Assembly (NCBI GenBank): GCA_002381695.1
Contig: DFXM01000046.1
Location: forward strand, 2,827 to 66,826
DNA: 64,000 bases
Direction: 5' to 3'
DNA from: Clostridium sp. UBA4108
Lineage (GTDB): Bacteria; Bacillota; Clostridia; Clostridiales; Clostridiaceae
Both the position numbers and the translations under genes were made by a program. A model generated the notes under the pieces. It was not told where the DNA came from, did not search any database, and saw only the letters and a list, made by a program, of their open reading frames with translations. Shown here piece by piece: positions 18,773 through 28,299 of this stretch (positions are counted from its first letter, which is position 1; each line of letters opens with the position of its first letter).

Positions 18773-20011
18773 TTAATTTATTTCACCTACATAATTTATT
18801 AACGCATCTAAATCTGGCTTTATTATACCTGGTCTTGTTACTGCCTTTTGTGCAGATTTTACATCCTTTAATCCACTACCAGAGACAACTATAGCTACAC
18901 TTTCATCTCTTCCTATAGCTCCTTGTTCCACTAGTTTTTTAAGTCCAGCAAAACTTGTTACTCCAGCAGGTTCTCCAAATACTCCAGTATACCTTGCAAG
19001 AGTTGTCATAGCCTCTAAAATTTCTGCATTACTGACATCAACAGTAATACCATTACTTTCTTTTAACGCATTTAATGCTTTGTATCCATTTCTTGGAACA
19101 CCTACTGAAATACTATCTGCTATAGTATCAGGTGGTATATAGTCAAATTTCCTGCTATTTTTTCTATAGGCTCTATTAACTGGATTTGACCCATCTGCTT
19201 GTACAGAAACCATTGTAGGAAGTTTATCAATAAGCCCTAAATCATAAAATTCTTTAAAACCCTTCCAAACCCCTGATATAGAACATCCATCTCCCACAGA
19301 CATAATCACCTTATCTGGCACATTAAAATCTAATTGTTCACAGATTTCAAAAGCTGCAGTTTTTTTCCCTTCTACTAGATATGGATTTATAGCACAACTT
19401 CTGTTATACCATCCAAAATGTTCTACTGCCTTTAAGCAAAAATCGAAGGCTGTATCATAATCACCATCTACTAAAATAACCTTACTTCCAAAGACTAAAA
19501 GTTGTGCTAATTTACCTTCTGGTATACTCTTAGGAACAAATATATAGTTTTTTATTCCCATACATGCTGCGAAGCCTGATAGCGAAGATGCTGCATTTCC
19601 AGTGGAAGCTGCACATATAATATCTCTTTTAAGCTCTATAGCTTTAGCTACTCCAACAGCTGAAGCTCTATCTTTAAATGATGCCGTTGGGTTCCTACCC
19701 TCATCCTTTACATATATATTTTTAATATTAAAAAATTCCTCTAATCTTTTTGCTTTATATAATGGTGTCCACCCAATGTGTAATGGGGCTACTCCATCTA
19801 ATCCCTCTAGTGGCAATATAGGTAGATATCTCCATATATTTTTTTCACTATTTTCTTTAAGACATTCTCTAGTTAATTCTTTTTTCACTAAATCTAAGTC
19901 ATAAATTACATCTAAGGTTCCTTCTGTACCACAATATGGGCAATGATACATAATCTCTTCATTTAGTTTAGCTCTGCATTTAGAACATACTAGGTGCTTA
20001 ATCTTTTTCAT
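18773..20011 (-). CDS. Threonine-synthase-like PLP enzyme
   Basis: 412 aa. An N-terminal zinc-ribbon-like segment (CSKCRAKL...CPYCG) precedes the PLP fold, with the KDEGRNPTASFKDRAS motif containing the cofactor lysine. This is the architecture of the second class of threonine synthases. No other threonine-biosynthesis gene is near; instead the gene sits between ygeY and another PLP enzyme in a purine-degradation operon. It may therefore act on a different phosphorylated or carbamoylated amino acid. Both readings remain open. Confidence 0.75.
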   Translation of the reverse strand: MKKIKHLVCSKCRAKLNEEIMYHCPYCGTEGTLDVIYDLDLVKKELTRECLKENSEKNIWRYLPILPLEGLDGVAPLHIGWTPLYKAKRLEEFFNIKNIYVKDEGRNPTASFKDRASAVGVAKAIELKRDIICAASTGNAASSLSGFAACMGIKNYIFVPKSIPEGKLAQLLVFGSKVILVDGDYDTAFDFCLKAVEHFGWYNRSCAINPYLVEGKKTAAFEICEQLDFNVPDKVIMSVGDGCSISGVWKGFKEFYDLGLIDKLPTMVSVQADGSNPVNRAYRKNSRKFDYIPPDTIADSISVGVPRNGYKALNALKESNGITVDVSNAEILEAMTTLARYTGVFGEPAGVTSFAGLKKLVEQGAIGRDESVAIVVSGSGLKDVKSAQKAVTRPGIIKPDLDALINYVGEIN

Positions 20012-20042
20012 GATTTCACCTCACCCATTAAATTTTAAATTA

Positions 20043-21260
20043 CTATTTTACATACTCTGTAACATAAGTAATAGGAATTAGTGCATACATAGCTGCACAT
20101 CTTACAAGCTCATCCTTCCAAGTTCTTTCATTTGGGGCATGTGCTTGATCCTCATGACCTGGTCCAAAACCAACACATGGAATTCCATACCTACCCATGA
20201 TAGATACAGCATTTGTAGAGAATGTCCATTTGTCAACAAGTGGCTCACATTTAAATAAATCTCTATAGGATTTTACTAGAGTTTGACAAGCTGGGTGTTC
20301 TTCTTCTAATACCCAAGTTGGGAAATAGCACTCTGTTGGATAAACAAGTCCAGTATAAGCTGGTCGTTCATAGGTGTACATTTCAACCTTACCATTTGCA
20401 GCCTTAACTGATGGTAATTCTCTAATTTGATCCAATGCATACTCCCAAGTTTCTCCATTTGTAAGTCTTCTATCTATAGACACTGTACATCTATCTGCAA
20501 CTGCACATCTTGATGGGGAGGAGAAAAATATTTCAGACACTGTTAAAGTTCCTTTTCCTAAGAATGGATCATCTATTAATCTTTCATTTAATTCTTTTAA
20601 TTCATTTAAAATTGGAGCCATCTTGAATATTGCATTGTCTCCTCTTTCTGGTGCTGAACCATGGCAACTAATTCCATTAGTAGTAACCTTAATTTCCATT
20701 CTTCCTCTATGTCCTCTATATATATTTAAAGAAGTTGGTTCAGTAATTACTACAAATTCGGGCTTAATCTTGTCTTCTTGAACTATATATTGCCAGCATA
20801 ATCCATCACAATCTTCTTCTTGAACTGTACCTGTAACTAGTAATGTATAATCCCCTTCTAATCCTAAATCTTTAATTATTTTCCCAGCATAAACCATGGA
20901 AGCCATTCCACCTTCTTGGTCTGAACCGCCTCTCCCAAATATTATTTCATCATCTTCAAACCCCTTATATGGGTCATAGTTCCAATTATTTATATCACCA
21001 ATTCCAACGGTGTCTATATGCGCATCCATAGCTATTAAATGTTTTCCGTGTCCCATATATCCTAAAATGTTTCCCATTGGGTCTATTTCAACTTTATCAA
21101 AGCCTACTTTTTCCATCTCTTCTTTAATTCTTAATACAACTTTCTCTTCATCACAACTTTCACTTGGAATAGCTATCATGTCTCTTAAGAACTTTGATAT
21201 ATCATCCTTATATTGCTCTGCTAATTTTAATATTTCTTCTTTATTTATATTCATTGACAT
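20043..21260 (-). CDS. ygeY: YgeY-family selenium-metabolism-linked hydrolase (M20 peptidase fold)
   Basis: About 405 aa. M20 metal-site motifs are visible: MDAHIDTVGIGD, GRGGSDQEGGMA, the EED segment (QEEDCDG) and a late GPGHEDQAHAPNE. The family is found with YgeW, YgfK and SsnA in purine and urate degradation clusters. It probably cuts an amide or carbamoyl intermediate. A longer reading from a TTG at 21275 exists, but its first codons are the ribosome site itself (GGAGGT, 8 nt before the ATG at 21260), so the shorter start is better. First gene of the ygeY-to-guaD run, 32 bp before the next gene. Confidence 0.88.
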   Translation of the reverse strand: MSMNINKEEILKLAEQYKDDISKFLRDMIAIPSESCDEEKVVLRIKEEMEKVGFDKVEIDPMGNILGYMGHGKHLIAMDAHIDTVGIGDINNWNYDPYKGFEDDEIIFGRGGSDQEGGMASMVYAGKIIKDLGLEGDYTLLVTGTVQEEDCDGLCWQYIVQEDKIKPEFVVITEPTSLNIYRGHRGRMEIKVTTNGISCHGSAPERGDNAIFKMAPILNELKELNERLIDDPFLGKGTLTVSEIFFSSPSRCAVADRCTVSIDRRLTNGETWEYALDQIRELPSVKAANGKVEMYTYERPAYTGLVYPTECYFPTWVLEEEHPACQTLVKSYRDLFKCEPLVDKWTFSTNAVSIMGRYGIPCVGFGPGHEDQAHAPNERTWKDELVRCAAMYALIPITYVTEYVK

Positions 21261-21406
21261 TTCAAATACCTCCAAATCAAACTTATATATTTTTATAATT
21301 TAGAATATTATTCTTACTTTAGGCCTTAGCAATAATATTAAATCCCCCCTATATATGATTACATTTGAATAATATCTAAAATATAGCAATCAATTTATTG
21401 AGATTT

Positions 21407-21420
21407 ACTAATTAATTAGT
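21407..21420. promoter_or_regulatory. Palindromic operator upstream of ygeY
   Basis: ACTAATTAATTAGT is a perfect 14-bp palindrome, 147 bp upstream of the ygeY ATG and 16 bp upstream of a possible TTGATT -35 box. It belongs to the motif family also found at 12126, 29541 and 60599. Confidence 0.6.
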
Positions 21421-21437
21421 TAGGATAAAGTAAAAAA

Positions 21438-22241
21438 TTATATCTTTGAAGATTTCATGTATAAAATTCCTTCTAAAACTCCACCTGCAATACATCTAGC
21501 CTTATCCGAGATAGTATTACAATTATCCAATTCATCATATCTTGGATCAATATCAGCTATTTTTAAGCTTTCTTTTACATAACTTTCAGATCGTATAATT
21601 CCTCTTAGAACTCCATCTATTGAGGCATAGATTTTTTGCCCATTAACTATAGCAAGGATATCTTTAGTTGTTACTATATCTCCTATATTTTTAAAAGTAC
21701 TAATAATGCCTTCACATGGACTATAGATAACTCTTTCCTTGTCATATCCTCCTATTTTTCCTGGTACACCAGTATTCTTAAGTGCATATCCATGAAATAT
21801 TAATCTTCCTAAATTATGTCCACGCATAGTCTCTACTGCTATATGCACATCTTTTCCAGCATTGAAACCTGGACCTAATCCAATAGTTATAGGAGCCATA
21901 TTTATATTAGTACCCGTATTTCTTTTAGCTAAAATCGCATCCACTACCACTAAGGGTTTAATTTTATCAATAAGAGTTCCTTCACTATCTATAACTATAG
22001 GAATAATTCCACTTTCCCAAGCATCATATATTTCTTCTAAGGTTTCTACAAGTACAGATTTTGAATCTTCTATTATAGCTTCACCATTATATACTGCTTC
22101 ACTAAAACATACTCTTCTTCTTATAGAAGTAGGTTTTTCTATTTCAAGAACTAACACATTAAACCCACTTTTATGAAGCTTTTGTATAGTTCCAGAGGCA
22201 ATATCCCCACCACCTTTTACAATTACCCTGTCCTTACCCAT
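21438..22241 (-). CDS. yqeB: YqeB-family selenium-dependent molybdenum hydroxylase maturation protein
   Basis: About 267 aa. Begins with VIVKGGGDIASG, a Rossmann-like glycine motif seen in the EF2563/YqeB maturation family, and includes GPGFNAGKDVH. The family occurs only in genomes with selenium-dependent molybdenum hydroxylases and is thought to help place selenium on the cofactor; the exact reaction is unknown. I take the ATG at 22241, which follows GGGGAG, over one at 22274 that would overlap mocA. Last gene of the ygeW-to-yqeB run. Confidence 0.85.
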   Translation of the reverse strand: MGKDRVIVKGGGDIASGTIQKLHKSGFNVLVLEIEKPTSIRRRVCFSEAVYNGEAIIEDSKSVLVETLEEIYDAWESGIIPIVIDSEGTLIDKIKPLVVVDAILAKRNTGTNINMAPITIGLGPGFNAGKDVHIAVETMRGHNLGRLIFHGYALKNTGVPGKIGGYDKERVIYSPCEGIISTFKNIGDIVTTKDILAIVNGQKIYASIDGVLRGIIRSESYVKESLKIADIDPRYDELDNCNTISDKARCIAGGVLEGILYMKSSKI

Positions 22242-22260
22242 GAATATATCATCTCCCCAT

Positions 22261-22842
22261 TTATAGATGACCAAATTTTAGAAGTTTATTATAGTCTTCC
22301 ATAGTGTCAATATCCCACAGTGGAAGCTCCTCATGTATTTCTATAAATCTAACCTGATAAATAAACTTATTGATAACAGTTTTACCACCAATATCCCCCT
22401 GTAATTTTAATAGTTCCTCAGTATATTTCTTAGGAAAAATTACTGGATTTCCTCTTCTGCCCTTATAGATAGGTACAATTATATTATTAGGATACTGTTC
22501 AAATTCATTAATTAATTCAGTGATTATTTCTTCATTGATAAATGGTTGGTCACCTGTAAAAAAAGCATAACCTAATGCCTCTGGTGAATTTAATATTCCT
22601 AATTTTATGGATTCACTTTGTCCTAAATCAGCATTTAAATTCATAATGCCATTTATGTTTCTTTTTTTACTGAGTTCAATAACTTCAATTCTATTTGTAA
22701 CTATTAATCTATGTGAAAAATTACTCTTACTTACATTTTCTAATACATATTCTACCAATGCACATCCCTTATATTTGAGAAGTAGCTTATTTTCACCCAT
22801 CCTACTACTAAAACCAGAAGCCATTATTATCGCATTAATCAC
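22261..22842 (-). CDS. mocA: MocA/YgfJ-type molybdenum cofactor nucleotidyltransferase
   Basis: About 193 aa with the nucleotidyltransferase start motif IIMASGFSSRMGENKLLL and FFTGDQPFI, the metal-binding DQP. MocA adds CMP to molybdopterin, giving the cytosine-dinucleotide cofactor used by xanthine dehydrogenase-type enzymes. The gene most likely starts at a GTG (22842) preceded by AAGGAGGT at 7 nt; an upstream ATG would overlap yqeC. It is flanked by yqeC and yqeB. Confidence 0.88.
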   Translation of the reverse strand: MINAIIMASGFSSRMGENKLLLKYKGCALVEYVLENVSKSNFSHRLIVTNRIEVIELSKKRNINGIMNLNADLGQSESIKLGILNSPEALGYAFFTGDQPFINEEIITELINEFEQYPNNIIVPIYKGRRGNPVIFPKKYTEELLKLQGDIGGKTVINKFIYQVRFIEIHEELPLWDIDTMEDYNKLLKFGHL

Positions 22843-22855
22843 TTTATAGACCTCC

Positions 22856-23602
22856 TTAAGGCAATTCATAATATTCATAGGTTTTATTTTCTAAACTTCC
22901 AAATATTATGCTATCTATTAATTTATATTCACAGTTTTTCAATGCGATGCATTTTAGTAAGTTAGACGTCAAATTAAAATCTTTTTCCACGTCTAATTTA
23001 TTGATAAATAGTATCCTTTTCCCTAAGGAATTTTTAAATAATCCTTTTGGATTGAAAATTAAAGATATAATATGCTTTTCAGTTATTTTCTGGTCCTCTT
23101 TTGTACCTGTCAAAGCCATAAACTCTTCTATTCTATGTATATTGCTTTCATTTATCATCATTCCAAGAACTTCTATGGTAATAACTCCTATAGTAATATC
23201 TGTATATTTGCTTATAACAGGCTCATTATGGTTCCATCCCTTAATGGGTTTTCTTTTAGAGCCATCTGCTTCTATAAAAATGTAATCATAATGTGGTAAT
23301 AATTTTTGAAGTTCATTATCACAAGTACCTATTATTTTATCTTCGCTATTAATAAAGTTTCCATATACATAAATTCCTTTATCCACAGAATTATTAAATA
23401 AATTTATGTTATCACCTTCAAAGAACATAAATTGAAAATCATTTATTGGTGGTACATATATCTTTGTGGTTGTAGTAACTAAAACCTTATTTCCCTTTCT
23501 TAACTCTTTAGCCATAGTAAACATGAGAGTAGTTTTACCACCTGCACCAACTATAGATACAATTTGACCTTTATTTAAATCAATAATTTCTGTAAGCCTC
23601 AT
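22856..23602 (-). CDS. yqeC: YqeC-family selenium cofactor biosynthesis protein
   Basis: About 248 aa. The N-terminus has a P-loop (IVSIVGAGGKTTLMFT) and later FIEADGSKRKPIKGW, both typical of YqeC. YqeC is a putative NTPase linked to the selenium-containing molybdenum cofactor. A longer frame runs up to 23698, but GGAGGTATAT ends just before the ATG at 23602, which also fits family starts. Separated from ssnA by a 221-bp gap that contains a long inverted repeat. Confidence 0.88.
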   Translation of the reverse strand: MRLTEIIDLNKGQIVSIVGAGGKTTLMFTMAKELRKGNKVLVTTTTKIYVPPINDFQFMFFEGDNINLFNNSVDKGIYVYGNFINSEDKIIGTCDNELQKLLPHYDYIFIEADGSKRKPIKGWNHNEPVISKYTDITIGVITIEVLGMMINESNIHRIEEFMALTGTKEDQKITEKHIISLIFNPKGLFKNSLGKRILFINKLDVEKDFNLTSNLLKCIALKNCEYKLIDSIIFGSLENKTYEYYELP

Positions 23603-23679
23603 ATATACCTCCATGCTATTAATAGCGAATACGATCAAAATTATTTTAATATTCATAATTTTCAAACTATATCTGCCAT

Positions 23680-23733
23680 ATAATTCTATGTTAATCATTA
23701 ACCTTTACTGTTAATAATTAAGCATAGAATTAT
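23680..23733. promoter_or_regulatory. Long imperfect inverted repeat before yqeC
   Basis: Outer arms ATAATTCTATG (23680-23690) and its complement (23723-23733) enclose a second pair of TTAAT/ATTAA-type arms, giving a near-continuous stem of about 22 bp. It lies between the end of ssnA and the start of yqeC. No T run follows, so it may be an operator or RNA structure rather than a terminator. Confidence 0.5.
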
Positions 23734-23823
23734 CACAACATATTTTTTACATTTTTTTACTTAATAGAATAGTACAATAAAATATAATCTCAGTCAATTA
23801 GTTGTAAAAAAATAATTGGAAAT

Positions 23824-25152
23824 TTAAAATTTTCCCCAAACCTTTTGGGCTAACTCTCTGCTTTTAGCCATAATTTTCTCTTCATCAATCCCAGTTAAAA
23901 TTCTATTTTCCATAATTACTTTACCATTAACTATGGTTGTTTCTACATGTTTTCCATTAACTCCAAATACTAAATGACCATTTATATTGTTTCCTATAAT
24001 TGGTGTTGGGGGATTGTAATCAACTACTATAATATCAGCTAAAGCGCCTTCTTTTAAAATTCCTACTTGATTATTGATAAATCTTTCAGTAATGAGTCTA
24101 TTATTTTTAAATAACATCTCAGGTATTTCTCCCCATGCAACAGTAGAATCCTGTGCAACATGTTTATGAATAATATTAGCCACTTTATAAGATTCCATCA
24201 TATCAGCTGTATACCCATCGGTACCTAGTCCAAGTAAAATTCCTTTCTTAAACATAGAAAGTACTGGTGATGTTCCTACCGCATTTCCCATATTAGATTC
24301 TGGATTATGAACTACTATGGCATCCTTTTCTTTAATCATGTCAATTTCATCTTCTGAAATGTGTATGCAATGAACAGCTATGGTCTTCTCTGATAATACA
24401 CCTAAACTGTACCATCTCTCTACAACACCACTTCCATACTTCACTTTAGCATCCTGTAAGTCTTCAATTCCTTCTGCACTATGAACATGAAAGCCTGTAT
24501 TAAGATTTTCTATAGCATCTAGACATTTTTCAAGGGTTTTATCGCTTATGGTCATAGAAGCATGTAATCCAAACATTGCTCTAAGCATATCATCATTTTT
24601 ATTATTACAATATTTAATGAATTCTACATTTTCTTTTATACCTTCATCAACTATTTTTTCACCATCTCTATCTGAGGTCTCATAACATAGATTACTTCTA
24701 ATACCTACTTCTTTTGCTGCTTCTGCGATTTTAAATAAACTTCCTTGTGCAGCATAGGGGCTAGCATGATGATCAAAGGATGTAGTTACGCCATTTTTTA
24801 TTTGCTCTATCATTGGAACTATAGCACTATAATACACATCTTCTAAAGTTAAAACTTTGTCTAATCTCCACCATAATCCTGTAAGTATATCAGAGAATTT
24901 TGTTGCTGGTGGACTATCATTTTGAATTCCTCTAGCAAAGGTACTATAATAATGCATATGAGTGTTTATGAATCCTGGCATTATTAGTTTACCTTTGGCA
25001 TCTATATATTTACTATTAGTATATTTATCCTTTAATTCACTAGTTGTGCCAATTTCAACGATTTTATTGCCATATATTGCTACGCAACCATTCTCTATAA
25101 TCGGCCTTGAATCATCTCTTGTTATAACCTTACCATTTCCAACAAGTATCAT
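23824..25152 (-). CDS. ssnA: SsnA-family amidohydrolase
   Basis: 442 aa. Metal-binding motifs of the amidohydrolase superfamily are present: PGFINTHMHYYS, HVHSAEG, AVHCIHISEDE and GLGTDGYT. SsnA is a regular member of the ygfK/ygeW/ygeY set in E. coli and clostridia and is thought to deaminate or open a purine-derived ring; its substrate is not firmly known. Start ATG follows TTAGGAGGTG. It lies 26 bp after ygfK and is probably in one transcript with it. Confidence 0.88.
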   Translation of the reverse strand: MILVGNGKVITRDDSRPIIENGCVAIYGNKIVEIGTTSELKDKYTNSKYIDAKGKLIMPGFINTHMHYYSTFARGIQNDSPPATKFSDILTGLWWRLDKVLTLEDVYYSAIVPMIEQIKNGVTTSFDHHASPYAAQGSLFKIAEAAKEVGIRSNLCYETSDRDGEKIVDEGIKENVEFIKYCNNKNDDMLRAMFGLHASMTISDKTLEKCLDAIENLNTGFHVHSAEGIEDLQDAKVKYGSGVVERWYSLGVLSEKTIAVHCIHISEDEIDMIKEKDAIVVHNPESNMGNAVGTSPVLSMFKKGILLGLGTDGYTADMMESYKVANIIHKHVAQDSTVAWGEIPEMLFKNNRLITERFINNQVGILKEGALADIIVVDYNPPTPIIGNNINGHLVFGVNGKHVETTIVNGKVIMENRILTGIDEEKIMAKSRELAQKVWGKF

Positions 25153-25178
25153 AGTTACACCTCCTAAAACTTAATGTA

Positions 25179-28100
25179 CTAAAGCATAAATCTATAATCT
25201 TCAATACAGGTTTCTATTATATTTTTCATTTCCTTTGATATAGTATTTTCTTCATAAGTTTTACACTCAATAATTTCTCCTTGTTCAGTTCTTATTTTAC
25301 ATATCCCTGTGGAGGAATCCTTTACCCAAAATCCTATATTAGTACTGTTTTCAAAATCTTCTTCATTCCAAAAAACAGTTACCTTATCCTTATATGGATT
25401 TCCAGTATGAGGACAGAATACGCCGCAATTACCACATTCATTACACATACCATCTAAATGAACAATTTCATGGTTGAATATAAGTCCATCTTTAACTTTT
25501 ATAACTACATTAGCTCTATTTGGACACACATCCACACATAATTCACAAATGCTATCACAGCCTAGGCATCTCTTACTTTCACCCTCACAACAAATAGGTT
25601 CCATCAAAATACCTTTACGTTCATATAATGAATTTTCGTTTATTGAAATATCTATGCTATGAAAATCACACTCTAAATTTTCTTTATTAAGTATATCTTT
25701 AGAAATTGATTTCCCATGGGAAATTGCTTGTACAATAGTACTAGGTCCATTCTTTGCATCTCCTGCCACATATACATTCTTTATATTTGTTTCACATTGT
25801 AAATTAACCTTAGGTAGACCCTTTGAATCCACTTCTATACCACTATCAGTGAATAGTTTAGTATCTACTTTTTCTCCTACTGCTACAATAACAGTATCTG
25901 CATCTAACTCTATAAAAGTTCCTGTATTTATTGGACTTCTTCTACCAGAAGCATCCCTTTCTCCTAAAATCATCTCTTCGCAAAGTAGCTTACCATTATT
26001 CAGTGATACTGGTGAAAGTAATTCTTTTATTAGAATTCCTTCTGAAAGAATTAAAGCTACCTCTTCACGATCTGCTGGCATGAACTTTCTTGTTCTTCTA
26101 TAAACTATAGAAACACTTTCTACTCCTTCAGTCCTTTTTACTGCACGGGCAGCATCCATGGCAACATCTCCGCCACCGACAACACATACATGTTTGCCTA
26201 AATTAACTTTTCCTTTATTAGCTTTGAATTTCTCTAGAAAAGCGATAGCATTAAGTGTTTTATCTGAACCTTCTTTTAAAGATACTTCTCCAGGCTTCCA
26301 TGCACCTATAGCTAGCACAATATATTCATATTTTTCTTTTAATTCTTCTATATTGAAATTTTCCTCTACACCAAATTTAAATTTAACTCCATGACTCTTC
26401 ACCAGCTCAAAGTCTTTTTTTATAATTTCCGAAGATATTCTGAACTCTGGAATTACATATTCAATGACGCCATAAGCTCTGTCTCTCTTATCCATTACAG
26501 TTACATCTACACCATTTCTTCTTAAGAATAGAGCCACAGATAATCCTGCTGCACCAGCACCTATAACACATACTTTTTTATTGCTTTTAAGTTCCATTGG
26601 ATTAATATGCTTTATATAATCATTTTGAGCATTTATTACTGCAATTTTTTTTATATTCCTTATTTGCACTGAATTTTCATAATCAAGTCTTGTACATTTA
26701 TATTGGCAATTATGATTACAAATTGTTCCTGTTATAGCTGGAGATGCATTATCCTTAACAATGACTGAAAAAGCTTCATCATACTTTTCTTCTCCCACTA
26801 GAGCTATATACTGTGGTACTTGCTGATTTATTGGACAACCTATACTACAAGGCGCAATGCTGCACTTATATATAGGCAGCTTTGAGCTTAATTTTCTGCT
26901 TTCCACGGCTTTAGCCTCTTTTAAATGATGTTCATCTGTTATAGAAGCCTCAGCAACTTTTTTTAACAATTCTGTATTTATAATTTCACTTCTATTATTA
27001 AGTAGCGGCTCTAACTTCTTAGCTATTTGAGTGATTCTTTCATATCCCCCAGGTTTTAAAATTGTAGTAGCAAAGGTAATAGGACAAATTCCTGTTTCAA
27101 ATATTTTATCAATGTTAAAGAAATCAGCTCCTCCAGAATAAGATATATAGATATCTCCATTAAACTCTTTAGCTAATCTACTAGCTAAAGTCATAGTTAA
27201 CGGATAAAGAGAACGACCTGACATATACATTTCTTCTCCTGGTAATTCCTTATTTAATATCTTAACAGGCAAGGTATTAGTAAGTTTTACCCCAAGTTTA
27301 AGTTGTAGAGTCTTCGCTAATTCTTTTAGCCTAGCTAACATTGATACCCCGTCATCATACTGTAAATCATGAATAAAATGATGGCCATTTAAAGCTATAT
27401 AATCATAACCCATAGTATCAAAAGTTTCTCTTACAAATTTTTCTCCTAATAAAGTAGGATTCATCTTTATAAATGTATGCAAATTTTTCTCCGTTAATAA
27501 ATAATTAGCAATTCTCTCAATCTCTTCAGGTGGACATCCATGTAACGTCGATAGGGTAATTGATGTGCATATAGTAGGTGATACTTTATCTAAATCTTCT
27601 TTAGTAAAATTTTTAAATTTATCTAAATTACCCTTAAGAACTTCTCTGCATTCATTCCAAATTTTTGTACTAGAGGCATTTCTCATTCCTTCAATATAAG
27701 TGCTTATTTTTGGAGATTTAATTCCCTCTAAGTCATAACCTACACTCATATTAAATATGAAATCTCTTTCCTCACTAAAAGAAAGTTCTTTCATTAAAAC
27801 ATGAAGTAAAAACCAAGCCTTAACGTATTCATCATAGGCATCTCTAACAGTTAATTCAGTAGACCATTCTACATTATAACATTCATCTTCAGCACGAATA
27901 CACGGCTTGGAAACAGGTAAATCTTCTCCATCTAAAATTTGAACTGTTTTTAATTCAATGAATCGACTTCCAGTTAGATATGATGCAATAATATTCTGTG
28001 TTAATTGTGAATGAGGACCTGCTGCAGGACCTATTGGCGAACCAAGTTTTTCTCCTAAAAATGCAATATTGTTGTTACTTTTATTGTAGTAAAATTTATT

Positions 28101-28196
28101 TTCTTGAATTCCTAAAATAGTTTCCTTTTCAGTTAGTTCTTCAAAAATCCAAGTCACTAACTTTTGGAAATCGATTGGTCGCATTTTATCACTCAT
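25179..28196 (-). CDS. ygfK: YgfK, putative selenate-reductase-like oxidoreductase
   Basis: 1005 aa, the expected size. Residues 1-430 resemble a dihydroorotate-dehydrogenase-like barrel. Next comes a cysteine-rich bridge (CSIAPCSIGCPINQQVPQY, CNHNCQYKC). Then a GltD-like part with two nucleotide motifs (CVIGAGAAGLSVALF and CVVGGGDVAMDAAR). The C-terminus has ferredoxin-type cysteines (CLGCDSICELCVDVCPNRA and CNECGNCGVFCPHTGNP). The selenate-reductase name is historical; recent work links the gene to urate and purine breakdown. It probably moves electrons between NAD(P)H and a heterocycle. Confidence 0.9.
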   Translation of the reverse strand: MSDKMRPIDFQKLVTWIFEELTEKETILGIQENKFYYNKSNNNIAFLGEKLGSPIGPAAGPHSQLTQNIIASYLTGSRFIELKTVQILDGEDLPVSKPCIRAEDECYNVEWSTELTVRDAYDEYVKAWFLLHVLMKELSFSEERDFIFNMSVGYDLEGIKSPKISTYIEGMRNASSTKIWNECREVLKGNLDKFKNFTKEDLDKVSPTICTSITLSTLHGCPPEEIERIANYLLTEKNLHTFIKMNPTLLGEKFVRETFDTMGYDYIALNGHHFIHDLQYDDGVSMLARLKELAKTLQLKLGVKLTNTLPVKILNKELPGEEMYMSGRSLYPLTMTLASRLAKEFNGDIYISYSGGADFFNIDKIFETGICPITFATTILKPGGYERITQIAKKLEPLLNNRSEIINTELLKKVAEASITDEHHLKEAKAVESRKLSSKLPIYKCSIAPCSIGCPINQQVPQYIALVGEEKYDEAFSVIVKDNASPAITGTICNHNCQYKCTRLDYENSVQIRNIKKIAVINAQNDYIKHINPMELKSNKKVCVIGAGAAGLSVALFLRRNGVDVTVMDKRDRAYGVIEYVIPEFRISSEIIKKDFELVKSHGVKFKFGVEENFNIEELKEKYEYIVLAIGAWKPGEVSLKEGSDKTLNAIAFLEKFKANKGKVNLGKHVCVVGGGDVAMDAARAVKRTEGVESVSIVYRRTRKFMPADREEVALILSEGILIKELLSPVSLNNGKLLCEEMILGERDASGRRSPINTGTFIELDADTVIVAVGEKVDTKLFTDSGIEVDSKGLPKVNLQCETNIKNVYVAGDAKNGPSTIVQAISHGKSISKDILNKENLECDFHSIDISINENSLYERKGILMEPICCEGESKRCLGCDSICELCVDVCPNRANVVIKVKDGLIFNHEIVHLDGMCNECGNCGVFCPHTGNPYKDKVTVFWNEEDFENSTNIGFWVKDSSTGICKIRTEQGEIIECKTYEENTISKEMKNIIETCIEDYRFML

Positions 28197-28210
28197 CTAC
28201 ATTCCCCCTT

Positions 28211-28282
28211 GAACATATATAATGTTCCAACAAATCTGCTATATTATAGTAATGTGGAGTGGCCCTTATGTAGGGACACTCC
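28211..28282 (-). promoter_or_regulatory. Two hairpins between ygeW and ygfK
   Basis: The first stem joins GGAGTG (28256-28261) to CACTCC (28277-28282), with an inner CCC/GGG. A second repeat, GAACAT/ATGTTC, spans 28211-28227, just before the ygfK ribosome site. No T run, so this could be a partial terminator or an mRNA-processing site that sets the ygeW:ygfK ratio. Confidence 0.45.
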
Positions 28283-28299
28283 TAGTTATATATTAAATA

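Noticed and set aside
22908..23285. Plus-strand open frame of 125 codons inside yqeC
   Set aside because: Antisense to a gene with clear YqeC motifs; no ribosome site or known domain.
28256..28282. Strong terminator between ygeW and ygfK
   Set aside because: The stem is good but there is no T run, so full termination is unlikely; kept only as a regulatory hairpin.
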